Part shown: piece after piece, positions 1 through 8,275 of the stretch
How the letters are laid out: every line of letters starts with the position of its first letter
How positions within the stretch are numbered: position 1 is the stretch's first letter
Assembly: GCA_023426245.1 (NCBI GenBank)
Contig: JAFABB010000002.1
Span: 1-64,000, forward strand
Origin: Bacillota bacterium
Lineage (GTDB): Bacteria; Bacillota; UBA4882; UBA8346
Length of the DNA stretch: 64,000 nucleotides
Reading direction: 5' to 3'
Position numbers and translations under genes: made by a program
The notes under the pieces: generated by a model
The model's input: only the letters and a program-made list of their open reading frames with translations
Database searches by the model: none
Told to the model about the DNA's origin: nothing

Positions 1-2
1 AT

Positions 3-242
3 CCGCCAAGTATTCGCAGGATTATCTATACTACAAATATCATTGAGAGTTTTCATCGCCAATTACGTAAAGTCACTAAAAGCAAGAGCATATTTCCTAC
101 CGATGAAGCCTTACTGAAAATGCTTTATCTGGCAACTCAGGATGTATTAATTAAATGGACTGGCCGGATTCCGAGCTGGGGTCAAGTCTTGCTACAGTTA
201 TCAATCTATTTTCCCGACAAAGTTAAACCCCATCTATCTTGA
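3..242 (+). CDS. IS256-family transposase, C-terminal fragment (cut by window edge)
   Basis: The open frame entering from the left edge encodes 79 residues ending in TGA. It contains the stretch IIYTTNIIESFHRQLRKVTK followed by FPTDEALLKMLYLA and a late IKWTGRIPSWGQVLLQLSIYF. This is the conserved C-terminal region of mutator-type (IS256 family) DDE transposases, including the area around the last catalytic Glu (the E of IIESFH). Only the C-terminus is visible, so it cannot be said whether the whole element is intact. It lies beside AT-rich, partly decayed genes. Confidence 0.85.
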   Translation, partial: PPSIRRIIYTTNIIESFHRQLRKVTKSKSIFPTDEALLKMLYLATQDVLIKWTGRIPSWGQVLLQLSIYFPDKVKPHLS

Positions 243-252
243 TGTTTTTGGC

Positions 253-280
253 TAAAAGCAGAAAGTTATTGACAGACTCC
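253..280. repeat. Probable right terminal inverted repeat of the IS256-type element
   Basis: Just after the transposase stop lies AGAAAGTTATTGACAGACTC, which resembles the inner-to-outer end of IS256-family terminal repeats (AAAGTTATTGACAG-type). The matching left end and the target duplication are outside the window, so the exact boundary is inferred from family resemblance only. Confidence 0.45.
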
Positions 281-371
281 AAAATCGTGTTAAATACTGA
301 TCGGGCTCCTTTTTTCATCCAACCTACTCCAATTCAATTTAGATATTTAATACCCCTGATATGTATCCATT

Positions 372-746
372 TTAATATTTTTCGAGTTCGCATGTTAAAT
401 CATTTAATAAAATATCGATTTCGACTATAACCGCCTTGGTATTCGTAGGGAAAACGGATATTTTATAACCATCTGTTTTCATTCCGATTAACCATTTATT
501 CAAAAAATCTTCTAAATTAATACTCTCAGGGTGATACCCAGCCCATTCACCTTTGGCACACTCCAGCGCAAACTCTTCTTTGGGCCAAAACGGAACGGCT
601 ATTTTACCATTATCAACTTCGCTGGTTGCCCACCCATTCTGAAATAATCCCCATACTTTTTGAAAATCCGCGACCTTTTTAATAAAGTATTCATACCGCT
701 TGGATGCCGGTAAATTTGTAACAGCTTCAACTTCTTTAATATTCAT
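372..746 (-). CDS. DUF2750 domain protein
   Basis: A 124-residue protein spanning almost exactly one DUF2750 domain. The family pattern is visible: ASKRYEYFIKKVADFQKVWG at the start, then GWATSE, a proline/tryptophan motif (PFWPKEEFALECAKGEW), the GYHPESINLEDFLNKWL segment, and a C-terminal TKAVIVEIDILLNDL strand. The biochemical role is unknown. It is AT-rich, sits between an IS end and a decayed gene, and is probably laterally acquired. A role as an immunity-like accessory protein is only a guess from this context. Confidence 0.75.
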   Translation of the reverse strand: MNIKEVEAVTNLPASKRYEYFIKKVADFQKVWGLFQNGWATSEVDNGKIAVPFWPKEEFALECAKGEWAGYHPESINLEDFLNKWLIGMKTDGYKISVFPTNTKAVIVEIDILLNDLTCELEKY

Positions 747-829
747 TTGGACTCCGTCATTGTTGATATTTCTTAAATAGCTTATAGTTCCATTTTTGTC
801 ATCAAATATTTCGTTTCAGCCTGAGAATT

Positions 830-1246
830 TTATAAATCGAAAATCCAACGTTTATCGGCTGTGCTTAAAAGGCTGAAATATTTATAATAAACCTTTTGAG
901 TTCCATCATGATTAGGTGAAATAATATTCAAATATAGCTCAACAAAAGATAATTGCAATGATCCATATTTCAAAATTATTGCTTTTAAGATATTGATATA
1001 TCTTCTGGTTTCCTCAAAACCTCTTCCACGAAATCTTTAGTAACCCCTAAAGATATACTTCCAAGCATACCTGTTTCTAAGAGATTTAATGATGGATCGG
1101 AAGTTTCTTCGTTAGGAGCATAACTACAATTTCATCTCCTTTCACCCAGTAGTAGTCGGGTGAATGAACAATATATCGGTTACAACATTGGGATTAAAAT
1201 CATCACCTAATATTCTAAACTCAACCTTTACATTTGTTTTTTTCAT
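830..1246 (-). pseudogene. Decayed DUF4279-like gene remnant
   Basis: Reading leftward from an ATG at 1246, the frame encodes MKKTNVKVEFRILGDDFNPN and then VTDILFIHPTTTG before a stop. A shift of frame continues with YYWVKGDEI, and further shifts give NEETSDPSLNLLETGMLGSI, SLGVTKDFVEEVLRKPEDIS and finally ELYLNIISPNHDG through to ADKRWIFDL and a TAA at 830. The first part matches the start of DUF4279 proteins (GDDFNP, then KGDEI). Several frameshifts and internal stops make it a pseudogene. The C-terminal part may derive from a different family. Confidence 0.6.
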
Positions 1247-1331
1247 TTACATACTCCTATTTTATCTTTCAAACTCTTAACAACATCACACCTACTTCAA
1301 ATAGTTTCAAGTTTGATTACCTTTTTCCATC

Positions 1332-2549
1332 TCAGTTGCGCTTATAATCATATACCGACACTCCGGTATATTTTTTAAAACAAATCCCGAAATAGTGAGG
1401 ATCGGTGATTCCGACCGCCTCCGCAACCTGGTATGCTTTTAAATCGGTATTTTTTATCAGTTGCATCGCCTTTTTCATGCGGATATCGGTCAGATACTCC
1501 ACAAACGTCTGGTGGACTTCCTGACGGAAAACCCTGCTTAAATAACTGGGATTCATATAAAAGCTTTGGGCCACCGTCCCCAAAGAAAGCTCCGGGTCCC
1601 GGTAGTGTTCGTTTAAATAATGCTGGACATCCTGAATGATTTTACTGGTTTTGTTATTCTTACAGGCATTGGATTGCAAAGCGTTACAAGCTTCCTGATA
1701 AGCAAGGCGCATATTCTCCAGTCCCTGATGAGACTGGCTTTCTCCGATACAAACACAAATCCCACCGGGCAACCGGCTGAACGGTGGTTCTTGGGTTCCC
1801 TCCCGGCAATCACCGGCTTCCTCGGGATTTTCACGGTATACCAACACCGTTCTTTGATGATCATCCAAAAAAACCGTCACCCGGCTCTCACCGGCAAAGT
1901 GTTGATGGATGAGTTCATAACACTCTATTTGGAAAGCGCGCTTTTCCTCGGAAGTAAAATTTTGATCCACGGAGGGCTCCACCACCCCAACCCGAAAAGA
2001 GGCCGTCATGTCGGGAATATTATAATCCCGAAGCCTTTTTTGAAATTCGGCAGCTTCAAATTCCCGCACCAACAGTTCATGAAAGAATTTTTCTTTTAAA
2101 AAGGGCAAACTTTCCTGAAGCTTCTCTTTCAAGAGGCAATATTCAGTGAACTGTGTTTTTTCCTCTTCCATGAGAGACTTGATTTTCAACGCCACCTTGG
2201 TGATTTCATCATCGTTAATCGGTTTTAAAATGTAATCGGCTACTCCCGCCTTGATACTGCGCCGGGCGTATTCAAAATCTTCATATCCGGTGACTATCAC
2301 CACTTTGGTCCGGGGATATTGGGCCACAATTTTCTCAGCCAGCTCGATTCCATCCATTGAAGGCATGCAAATATCGGTAAAGACGATATCCGGCGTTAGT
2401 TTGGCGATTAATTCCAAAGCCTGCAGAGCCGATGCCGCCTCCCCAATAATTTGCATTCCCAGGTCCGTCCACTTGACGCACTTTCGCAACAAATCCCGGA
2501 CTAACGGCTCATCATCGACGATCATCACTTTCAAAAACCCATGATTCAT
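1332..2549 (-). CDS. YesN-type response regulator with AraC DNA-binding domain
   Basis: 405 residues. The N-terminal receiver domain (about 1-125) has the acidic pair DD at 12-13, the phosphoacceptor Asp59 in IVFTDICMPSMDG, and the conserved Lys in DYILKPI. A linker region follows, then two AraC-type helix-turn-helix motifs in the last 100 residues (LGTVAQSFYMNPSYLSRVFR and AYQVAEAVGITDPHYFGICF). It is co-transcribed with the kinase upstream: the genes overlap by 4 bp and the ribosome binding site AAGGAG lies inside the kinase 3' end. Such pairs usually control carbohydrate genes. The divergent GH16 glucanase is a plausible target, though that is inference. Confidence 0.93.
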   Translation of the reverse strand: MNHGFLKVMIVDDEPLVRDLLRKCVKWTDLGMQIIGEAASALQALELIAKLTPDIVFTDICMPSMDGIELAEKIVAQYPRTKVVIVTGYEDFEYARRSIKAGVADYILKPINDDEITKVALKIKSLMEEEKTQFTEYCLLKEKLQESLPFLKEKFFHELLVREFEAAEFQKRLRDYNIPDMTASFRVGVVEPSVDQNFTSEEKRAFQIECYELIHQHFAGESRVTVFLDDHQRTVLVYRENPEEAGDCREGTQEPPFSRLPGGICVCIGESQSHQGLENMRLAYQEACNALQSNACKNNKTSKIIQDVQHYLNEHYRDPELSLGTVAQSFYMNPSYLSRVFRQEVHQTFVEYLTDIRMKKAMQLIKNTDLKAYQVAEAVGITDPHYFGICFKKYTGVSVYDYKRN

Positions 2550-4429
2550 TCGAAAGCTCCTTCAAGGGGTATGTTGATGGTAATGACGGTTCCTTTGCCC
2601 ACCGCAGTGGAAATCTCGAAAATATCTTCAACCCCGTAAAATATCCGCAGCCTTTCGATAGTTCCCCGCAAGCCGAAACTGGGACTTTCAAGCACGGGCC
2701 TGTCCCTTCGCGCCAGGGGCGTGTTATTTTTTAACAAAGGCCTGTCCCACCGGAATAGAGGGGCGTTGTTTCTTAACACCGGCGTGTCATTCCCGGACGT
2801 ATACGTATCCTTTCCAGAGCTGTCCATGATTTGCTGTAAACGTTCACGGGTCATCCCCACCCCATCATCGGCCACGGACAACTTTAAAAAGCCCTTTTCC
2901 AGTTTAACGCCAACCGTAATCCGGCCCTGTTTCCCCAGGGGCTTGATGCCATGATAGAGGGCATTTTCCACCAGCGGTTGTAATATCAGCTTCAAAACTT
3001 GATAAGGCAGCGCTTCTTGCTGGATATCGTAGAGCGCCACAAAAATATCTCCATAACGGACTTGCTGGATGATTAAATAATTTTTGACGATGTCGATCTC
3101 CTCAGCCACTGTTATAATTTGCCTGCCTTTGCTAAGGCTGATCCGGTAATAACTGCCCAGAGCCTTCATCACGGTATATACATCCTGGCTTCTGCCGGAT
3201 AAGGCCAGTGAACTGATGGCATCAAAGGTATTATAAAGAAAATGCGGTTTGATTTGGGCTTGCAACACTTCCAGCTCGGTTTGACGGATGATCTTTTGCT
3301 CCTCAACCGTCCGCTCAAGCAGGCTTTGAATCTCCTGAATCATGACGTTATAGCCATCTTTAAGCTTGCCAATCTCATCCTGGCCGGTTTCAAAATGCAC
3401 CATTTCAAAATGGCCGTTTCTGACATCCTGCATTGATTGTAACAATTTATGGATGGGGGTGGCAATTAATCTGGAAATCAACACCGAACCGAAAAAAATC
3501 AATAAACTGTTCAAGCCGATAATGATGAAAATCACCAGGCTAAAAGCTCTTATTTCCCGGGAAAGCTCATCAAAAGGGATCATGCTGATAATCCGCCAGC
3601 CGTATTTGTTAACGAAAGTCGCTATCAAATAAAGCTTACCGTCGTATTTTTGGGTAATCGCATGATAGCCTTTTAAAGTTGCTCCATGAATATGCTTGAT
3701 GTCCAAATCTTTGATTTCGTTAACTTTGACGATATCCTGATCATCCTCGTCTTTCAGGATGATACTGGATAAATATTGATTATCAACGCCGGTCAGGGAG
3801 CGCACCAATAATTTGCTGGATAGATTGACAATTAATATTCCGAGCGGCTTTTGGGTATCCAAATCATTGATGACCCGGATCAACGAAATATACCGGTCAT
3901 TGGATAGATTATTACTAAAGATATCCCCGGCATTGGCTTTCAGCAAATAGCCGCCTTTGCGCTGAAAAACCTCATGATACCAGGGAACTTCCCGGATATA
4001 CCGATACTTAAAGGTCTTTACCGTTAATTGGTCGGCTCCGTAACGGTTTCCCTGATTGTCAAAGAGATAAACCGCCGAAACCGAGGGGGAAGACTCCATT
4101 AAATTAATGAAATAACGATTGACATTGCGCTGCAAACTCAAGGTAGGATTTCGTAAACAACCCTGGACTCTCGCATCCGAAAGAACGGTCTTGGATAAAT
4201 TGTTGGTATTTTCAATTAAGGTATCCACATTGGCATTGATGGAGCCCAGCATTTGAAAAGATACATTGCTGATTTTACGGGACATATATTTTGAATTAAT
4301 GCGGTAATAACATACTCCACTGATAGCGATGGAGATAGTTAACAAAATCAAATAATACAAAGCAATCTTGGTGCTGATCTTGAAATTCTGCAACCGCCTG
4401 CTGGCCAAGGACCAAACCTTTACCTCCAT
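2546..4429 (-). CDS. YesM-type sensor histidine kinase with repeat insertion in the ATPase domain
   Basis: A membrane sensor kinase. An N-terminal helix (KIALYYLILLTISIAISGVC) and a second helix (LVIFIIIGLNSLLIFFGSVL) flank a large extracytoplasmic sensor region. A HAMP domain follows, then the His_kinase motif with phospho-accepting His in QIKPHFLYNTFDAISSL, and a HATPase_c domain (VENALYHGIKP, DDGVGM, GLRGTIERL). Between DDGVGM and GLRGTIERL there is an unusual insertion built from 42-bp repeats. The start at 4429 was chosen because AGGAG precedes it at about 10 nt; an upstream ATG at 4498 lacks one. It would phosphorylate the regulator encoded immediately downstream. Confidence 0.9.
   Translation of the reverse strand: MEVKVWSLASRRLQNFKISTKIALYYLILLTISIAISGVCYYRINSKYMSRKISNVSFQMLGSINANVDTLIENTNNLSKTVLSDARVQGCLRNPTLSLQRNVNRYFINLMESSPSVSAVYLFDNQGNRYGADQLTVKTFKYRYIREVPWYHEVFQRKGGYLLKANAGDIFSNNLSNDRYISLIRVINDLDTQKPLGILIVNLSSKLLVRSLTGVDNQYLSSIILKDEDDQDIVKVNEIKDLDIKHIHGATLKGYHAITQKYDGKLYLIATFVNKYGWRIISMIPFDELSREIRAFSLVIFIIIGLNSLLIFFGSVLISRLIATPIHKLLQSMQDVRNGHFEMVHFETGQDEIGKLKDGYNVMIQEIQSLLERTVEEQKIIRQTELEVLQAQIKPHFLYNTFDAISSLALSGRSQDVYTVMKALGSYYRISLSKGRQIITVAEEIDIVKNYLIIQQVRYGDIFVALYDIQQEALPYQVLKLILQPLVENALYHGIKPLGKQGRITVGVKLEKGFLKLSVADDGVGMTRERLQQIMDSSGKDTYTSGNDTPVLRNNAPLFRWDRPLLKNNTPLARRDRPVLESPSFGLRGTIERLRIFYGVEDIFEISTAVGKGTVITINIPLEGAFE
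2697..2795. repeat. 42-bp tandem repeat inside the histidine kinase gene
   Basis: Two full units (2697-2738 and 2739-2780) and the start of a third, each beginning GGCCTGTCCC or a close variant and ending near TTAACA. The length is a multiple of three, so the kinase frame stays open and gains a 14-residue repeat (LLKNNTPLARRDRP-like). The units are imperfect copies, which suggests an old duplication. Confidence 0.85.
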
Positions 4430-5213
4430 CAGCTGTCGACTCCTATCCCCATAACCGCTGAAAAACGGCACGCTACGGATACCGGTAAATGATCGCATTT
4501 CTCACAATACTTCATGGTGAAAAAACTTTACAACAACCCATTTCATTAAAATATTGTATCTAAATTGTAGCGGCTCCGTAAAAAAATATCAAGAGCCGCC
4601 ATCAATATACTCTATATACTTGAATTCAATTTTTTTATTTCGGCAGATATTACAGTAGTTTCCAAAGAAGGTGGCGGGAAAATGGCGAAACCCTGAAAGA
4701 TCAGAAATGATAGATTTAGAACTCCATGATGCTTTCAAGATATTTCAGTCTCTGCAAACAGCAAAAAAATAATTGGTAAAGTGCCATCCGAAGTCAGAAA
4801 ATTAAAGTACAAAGATCCGACCAACATCTGATGCTCTGAACTGCCATTATAGTTTGCTTCTTTTCAAAGCGGCCCTTCTTTACTCCTCCTATCGATTGGC
4901 TTCATTTCAAACCTGATTGCTAAAAGGCAACTCCTCCCATTTTCAACCTCAATGACTCCTACAATTCTCCATTCAATCCCTTTTATTGTTATGGACAGTA
5001 ATATTTTTTCAATAAAGTAAAAAAAATACATATTTTAGTCAAAAAATTAACTACCATATTTCCCCAATTAATTATACTATTATTTTAATTCTACAAAAAT
5101 TCCATCAATATCAACGTTCAAAAACAAAATGCTTTTCATAGGAAATGACTTGAGAAAGGAGGTTATTTTAGTTTCAGGTTCAAAAAATTCTTTTAAGAAT
5201 AGGAGGAAAAACA
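4430..5213. other. Intergenic region between the divergent kinase and GH16 genes
   Basis: No credible gene. It holds a hairpin with arms GCGGCTC (4570-4576) and GAGCCGC (4593-4599), AT-rich stretches around 5000-5100 suited to promoters, and a strong ribosome binding site (AGGAGG at about 5202-5207) for the glucanase. No clear -35/-10 pair stands out. The regulator of the neighbouring two-component system may bind here, but no repeated operator was recognised. Confidence 0.5.
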
Positions 5214-6365
5214 ATGTTTAAAAAATTGGGGTCCAAATTTGTCTTATTCACCTTTGTCATTATGATTCTGGGATTTTCGAGTGTCTATGCCTTAACCTTT
5301 ACATCGGGAGTCGCTACCGTGAGTTCAACAGGAGCCAAGTTCTGGTTTAAACCGAGCGATGGGACATGTAGTTATGTCATTTTACATTATACTGTGTCAA
5401 ACGCCACTCAACAAAATGTCTACATGACCTATAACAGCAGTACCGCACAATGGGAGTATTCGGTAAGCGGCTTAGCATCCGGCCAGTCTATCGTTTACAG
5501 TTTCACCTACAATACAAGTGGCTCGCAATATGATACTTCGAATACAACTTGGACAATGACGGCATCCTCTACCTATTCCACCTTAGTTTGGTCCGATGAA
5601 TTTAACGGAAGTTCCCTCAATCGAAGCAACTGGAATTATCAAATCGGTAACGGGTATAATCCAGGCAGTGGTGGATTTGACGGCTGGGGGAATGGCGAAT
5701 GGGAATGGTACCGTACCGATAATGTTTCCGTGTCCAGTGGTAACCTGGTTATCAAAGGTGAATACCTAAGCTCGCCGTTAACCATTCAAGGCCGGACCTG
5801 GTATCAATTTTCCGGGCGCATCACCACCAAGGGTTTGCGAAGCTGGCAATACGGAAGAGTTGAAGCCCGCATCAAATTACCGACCGCCACTGCCACCTGG
5901 CCGGCATTCTGGATGATGGGTAGTGCCTGCGATACAACGGTGAATGGAGCAACCAATGGTTACGATGTTTTACCCACCAACTGGTCCAGTTGCGGGGAGA
6001 TCGACATTATGGAACACAAAAATGATGAGACCCAGATTTGCAGTAATTTGTTCTGGGATACCCGCATCGGGGTTTATCCCTGGGCCAGCGGCTCGATTGC
6101 CAGTAACGCTACCTGGACAACAGGCGTTGATGTATCGCAGTATCATGTTTATGCATTTGAATGGAATTCCACCACAATGACCTGGTATTTGGACGGCAGA
6201 GCCATTAAAACCCAAGATTGTTCCTCTGCCAGCATGGAAGAATTCCGGCAACCTTTCTTCATTCTACTGAATCTGGCCATCGCCGGACAATTCACCGGTA
6301 CTACACCGGTTCAATCGCAATTTCCGATTTATATGTATGTGGATTATGTCCGGGTCTATCAATAA
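5214..6365 (+). CDS. Secreted glycoside hydrolase family 16 beta-glucanase
   Basis: 383 residues. The signal peptide (residues 1-26, ending VYA) is followed by a beta-rich domain (about 27-120, TSGVATVSSTGAKFWFKPSD) resembling CBM56-type beta-1,3-glucan-binding modules. The GH16 catalytic domain (about 125-383) begins LVWSDEFNGSSL. The catalytic signature GEIDIMEHKN places the nucleophile at Glu262 and the acid/base at Glu267. Closely similar GH16 enzymes cleave beta-1,3- or mixed-linked glucans, so an extracellular laminarinase/lichenase role is likely; the exact linkage cannot be read from sequence. It is a single-gene transcript ended by the hairpin just downstream. Confidence 0.92.
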   Translation: MFKKLGSKFVLFTFVIMILGFSSVYALTFTSGVATVSSTGAKFWFKPSDGTCSYVILHYTVSNATQQNVYMTYNSSTAQWEYSVSGLASGQSIVYSFTYNTSGSQYDTSNTTWTMTASSTYSTLVWSDEFNGSSLNRSNWNYQIGNGYNPGSGGFDGWGNGEWEWYRTDNVSVSSGNLVIKGEYLSSPLTIQGRTWYQFSGRITTKGLRSWQYGRVEARIKLPTATATWPAFWMMGSACDTTVNGATNGYDVLPTNWSSCGEIDIMEHKNDETQICSNLFWDTRIGVYPWASGSIASNATWTTGVDVSQYHVYAFEWNSTTMTWYLDGRAIKTQDCSSASMEEFRQPFFILLNLAIAGQFTGTTPVQSQFPIYMYVDYVRVYQ

Positions 6366-6369
6366 TAAA

Positions 6370-6410
6370 AAAGCTCTGAAGGATCTCATCGATCCTTCAG
6401 AGCTTTAAAA
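6370..6410 (+). terminator. Intrinsic terminator of the GH16 gene
   Basis: Perfect 16-bp inverted repeat (6370-6385 with 6391-6406), 5-nt loop TCATC, ending in TTT. It begins 4 nt after the stop codon. A-rich on one side and T-rich on the other, it may also serve the converging thioesterase gene. Confidence 0.9.
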
Positions 6411-6435
6411 ATAATCAATTTCTAAGAATGGCAAC

Positions 6436-6879
6436 TTAGACTTCGTTAGTTTCTTTCTCCGATTTTTCAAAAACCTCAAGCAAAAATGGGGGTATTTTGG
6501 CCGGCCGATTTCCCTTTGCTATATTGACGCAAAGCATGGTGATATCGGCCTCTGCCACTAAGACTTCTTTCGCTTCCACCATTTTGGTTATCTCGTAACC
6601 CAGCAGCAACTTTATTTTATCGATTTCTTTAATTCCTACCTTTACGGTTAACAAATCCTCAAAAAGAGCCGGCGCTTTATAAGTTATATTGACATGGATC
6701 GGCATAAAACTAATGCCGTCCTCCTCAATCATCCGAGTCAGGGGTTTATATATTGCGCTAATCCATTCAACCCGCGCCATTTCCAACCATTCCAGATGTT
6801 TCGCATAGTAAGCTATCCCTGTGACGTCGGTATCAGCCAAATAAACTTTTTTTTGGATCGCAAATTTTTGGGGTTCCAT
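6436..6879 (-). CDS. Acyl-CoA thioesterase, YbgC/4HBT hot-dog family
   Basis: 147 residues from the ATG at 6879, which is preceded by AAGGAGAAGAAT; a longer frame upstream has no ribosome binding site. The hot-dog signature is clear: VYLADTDVTGIAYYAKHLEW (the Asp of TD[VT]G...YY is the usual catalytic residue in this family), then LEMARVEW and HVNITYKAPALFEDLLTV. Family members hydrolyse short- or medium-chain or aromatic acyl-CoA thioesters; the substrate here is unknown. It stands alone, with a hairpin element in its upstream region. Confidence 0.88.
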   Translation of the reverse strand: MEPQKFAIQKKVYLADTDVTGIAYYAKHLEWLEMARVEWISAIYKPLTRMIEEDGISFMPIHVNITYKAPALFEDLLTVKVGIKEIDKIKLLLGYEITKMVEAKEVLVAEADITMLCVNIAKGNRPAKIPPFLLEVFEKSEKETNEV

Positions 6880-6899
6880 ATTCTTCTCCTTTAAATAAA

Positions 6900-6948
6900 A
6901 AAGATATACAATAGTACGGATCAATTCTGCCGTATCCAGTATATCTTT
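6900..6948. repeat. Hairpin element with AAAGATATAC/GTATATCTTT arms
   Basis: Arms at 6900-6909 and 6939-6948 are perfect 10-bp complements. The inner part adds CGG/CCG pairing, making an imperfect stem of about 20 bp. It lies just upstream of the thioesterase start. A hairpin with the same outer arm sequence occurs at 51451-51510. Confidence 0.6.
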
Positions 6949-7035
6949 CAAATCTAAACAAATCAAGAGACCATCCGCTTACCAGCTCAATCATTCCATA
7001 AAATTCAGCCTTACGTTTGCTCCTCGTTTATTTTA

Positions 7036-7062
7036 AAAATGAAATCCCTTTTTAGGATTTCA
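7036..7062 (-). terminator. Terminator of the sugar-transport operon
   Basis: On the minus strand TGAAATCC and GGATTTCA-type arms (7055-7062 and 7040-7047) form a stem followed by a T-run. The stop codon of the last operon gene sits inside the hairpin loop. Confidence 0.75.
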
Positions 7063-8251
7063 CCAGGTCAATCGCAGCTTGAATCCAATGCATACGGGGT
7101 TTGGGAATCAGGCCGTAATTATAAAAAATAAAACCTTGGGTCCCGGCATCGGCTGCAGCCTTGACCTTCGCCAAAAATTCCTCTTGATGATGGACTTCCG
7201 GGTAAAAAACCCTTAGCCCGGTGAGCATGGTTGTTTGAGGGGTTACTTCCCGCAATGATTTTTTCATGTTCAAACCGACCTGTTTGGCGTCGGTATCATA
7301 ACAGCAAACCGCTATTCCATCATTTACCCGGCCGATTTCCTTGAAATCGACCCCGAAAAGCCAGGATTTATCGGGAGTAAGCAAACTTAAGAAGTATAAG
7401 CGGGTTCGCTCCGGCATTAAGGCCTGAAGTTCTTCAGCCAGTGAAGTCACGACTGTAGAACGCCACTTTAAATATTCATAGACCGCAGGGGTATCCCGGA
7501 AATATTCGAGCCCCTCCGCCCAAAACCGGTTATCGTCGTTATGCGGCAACTCCCGGTTGCATAATTCATCCAGCCATTTTTTAACGATACTCTGAGCTTC
7601 CGAAATATCAATACCGGCCCCACGGGCCCTTTTTTTACAAGAATCACAAAAGCAAAGGGACATTAAAAAATCATCCTTGGCGGTTAATCCAACACCGTCT
7701 TTCTCATGGTGAAACTCATGAAAAAAGCCCATATAATTAAGGGATTCAAGTTCCAGGGCATGGTAGGGGTATTGGGCGGTCATATCGCCAATGACAGTCT
7801 TTACATAGTTACGGGCCTCGACATTGCTGGGACATAAATTATAATAATAGGCATCTCCATAGGCGTTACGTACCGTAACTTCCGGATATTTTTTACCAAC
7901 CCGGGTATTGTGAAGCGCTACGGTCCAGGCGGAGACTTTTAGCCCGTATTGATCCGCTTTTTCGAAAATCCTTTCCAAATAGCCGGGATTTTCCTTAACA
8001 AAGGGGGCTTCCTCGGGTTGAATCAACAAATGTTTATATTTTTGAAAGTCCGGATGAAAATAAAGGGTGCCATCCTCCGGAAAATACACTTTTCTTTTGG
8101 TACTGCGGGCCTGTAAAAAGCGACCCGCATGATAACAGGTGGCCAGACTGATTCCGTCCAAGCCGGTCTCTTTGATCTCTTGGAGTGACTCATCAACTCC
8201 TAAATCCATTAAATCCCATGGATAAGTCCAAAAAGAGTGAAACATTCGCAA
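7052..8251 (-). CDS. Putative TIM-barrel-like sugar-processing protein, function unknown
   Basis: 399 residues, no signal peptide and no membrane helix, so cytoplasmic. The order of segments (DGISLATCYHAGRFL, LKVSAWTVALHNTR, the Tyr/Asn-rich AYYYNLCPSN, LELESLNYMGFFHEFHHEKD, and the C-terminal GFIFYNYGLIPKPR) suggests a (beta/alpha)8 fold like glycoside-hydrolase-type barrels. A CFCDSCKKRA motif could bind metal, and His/Glu-rich segments could be catalytic. It is the last gene of the transporter operon, so it probably acts on the imported compound or a derivative. No specific family was recognised with certainty. Confidence 0.6.
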   Translation of the reverse strand: MRMFHSFWTYPWDLMDLGVDESLQEIKETGLDGISLATCYHAGRFLQARSTKRKVYFPEDGTLYFHPDFQKYKHLLIQPEEAPFVKENPGYLERIFEKADQYGLKVSAWTVALHNTRVGKKYPEVTVRNAYGDAYYYNLCPSNVEARNYVKTVIGDMTAQYPYHALELESLNYMGFFHEFHHEKDGVGLTAKDDFLMSLCFCDSCKKRARGAGIDISEAQSIVKKWLDELCNRELPHNDDNRFWAEGLEYFRDTPAVYEYLKWRSTVVTSLAEELQALMPERTRLYFLSLLTPDKSWLFGVDFKEIGRVNDGIAVCCYDTDAKQVGLNMKKSLREVTPQTTMLTGLRVFYPEVHHQEEFLAKVKAAADAGTQGFIFYNYGLIPKPRMHWIQAAIDLVKS

Positions 8252-8275
8252 ACGGCCTCCTCTACTTCTCAGTGA

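Noticed and set aside
239..430. 63-residue open frame after the transposase
   Set aside because: No ribosome binding site, and it spans the likely IS terminal repeat.
1620..2099. 159-residue open frame opposite the response regulator
   Set aside because: Complete overlap with a well-supported gene on the other strand; no domain and no ribosome binding site.
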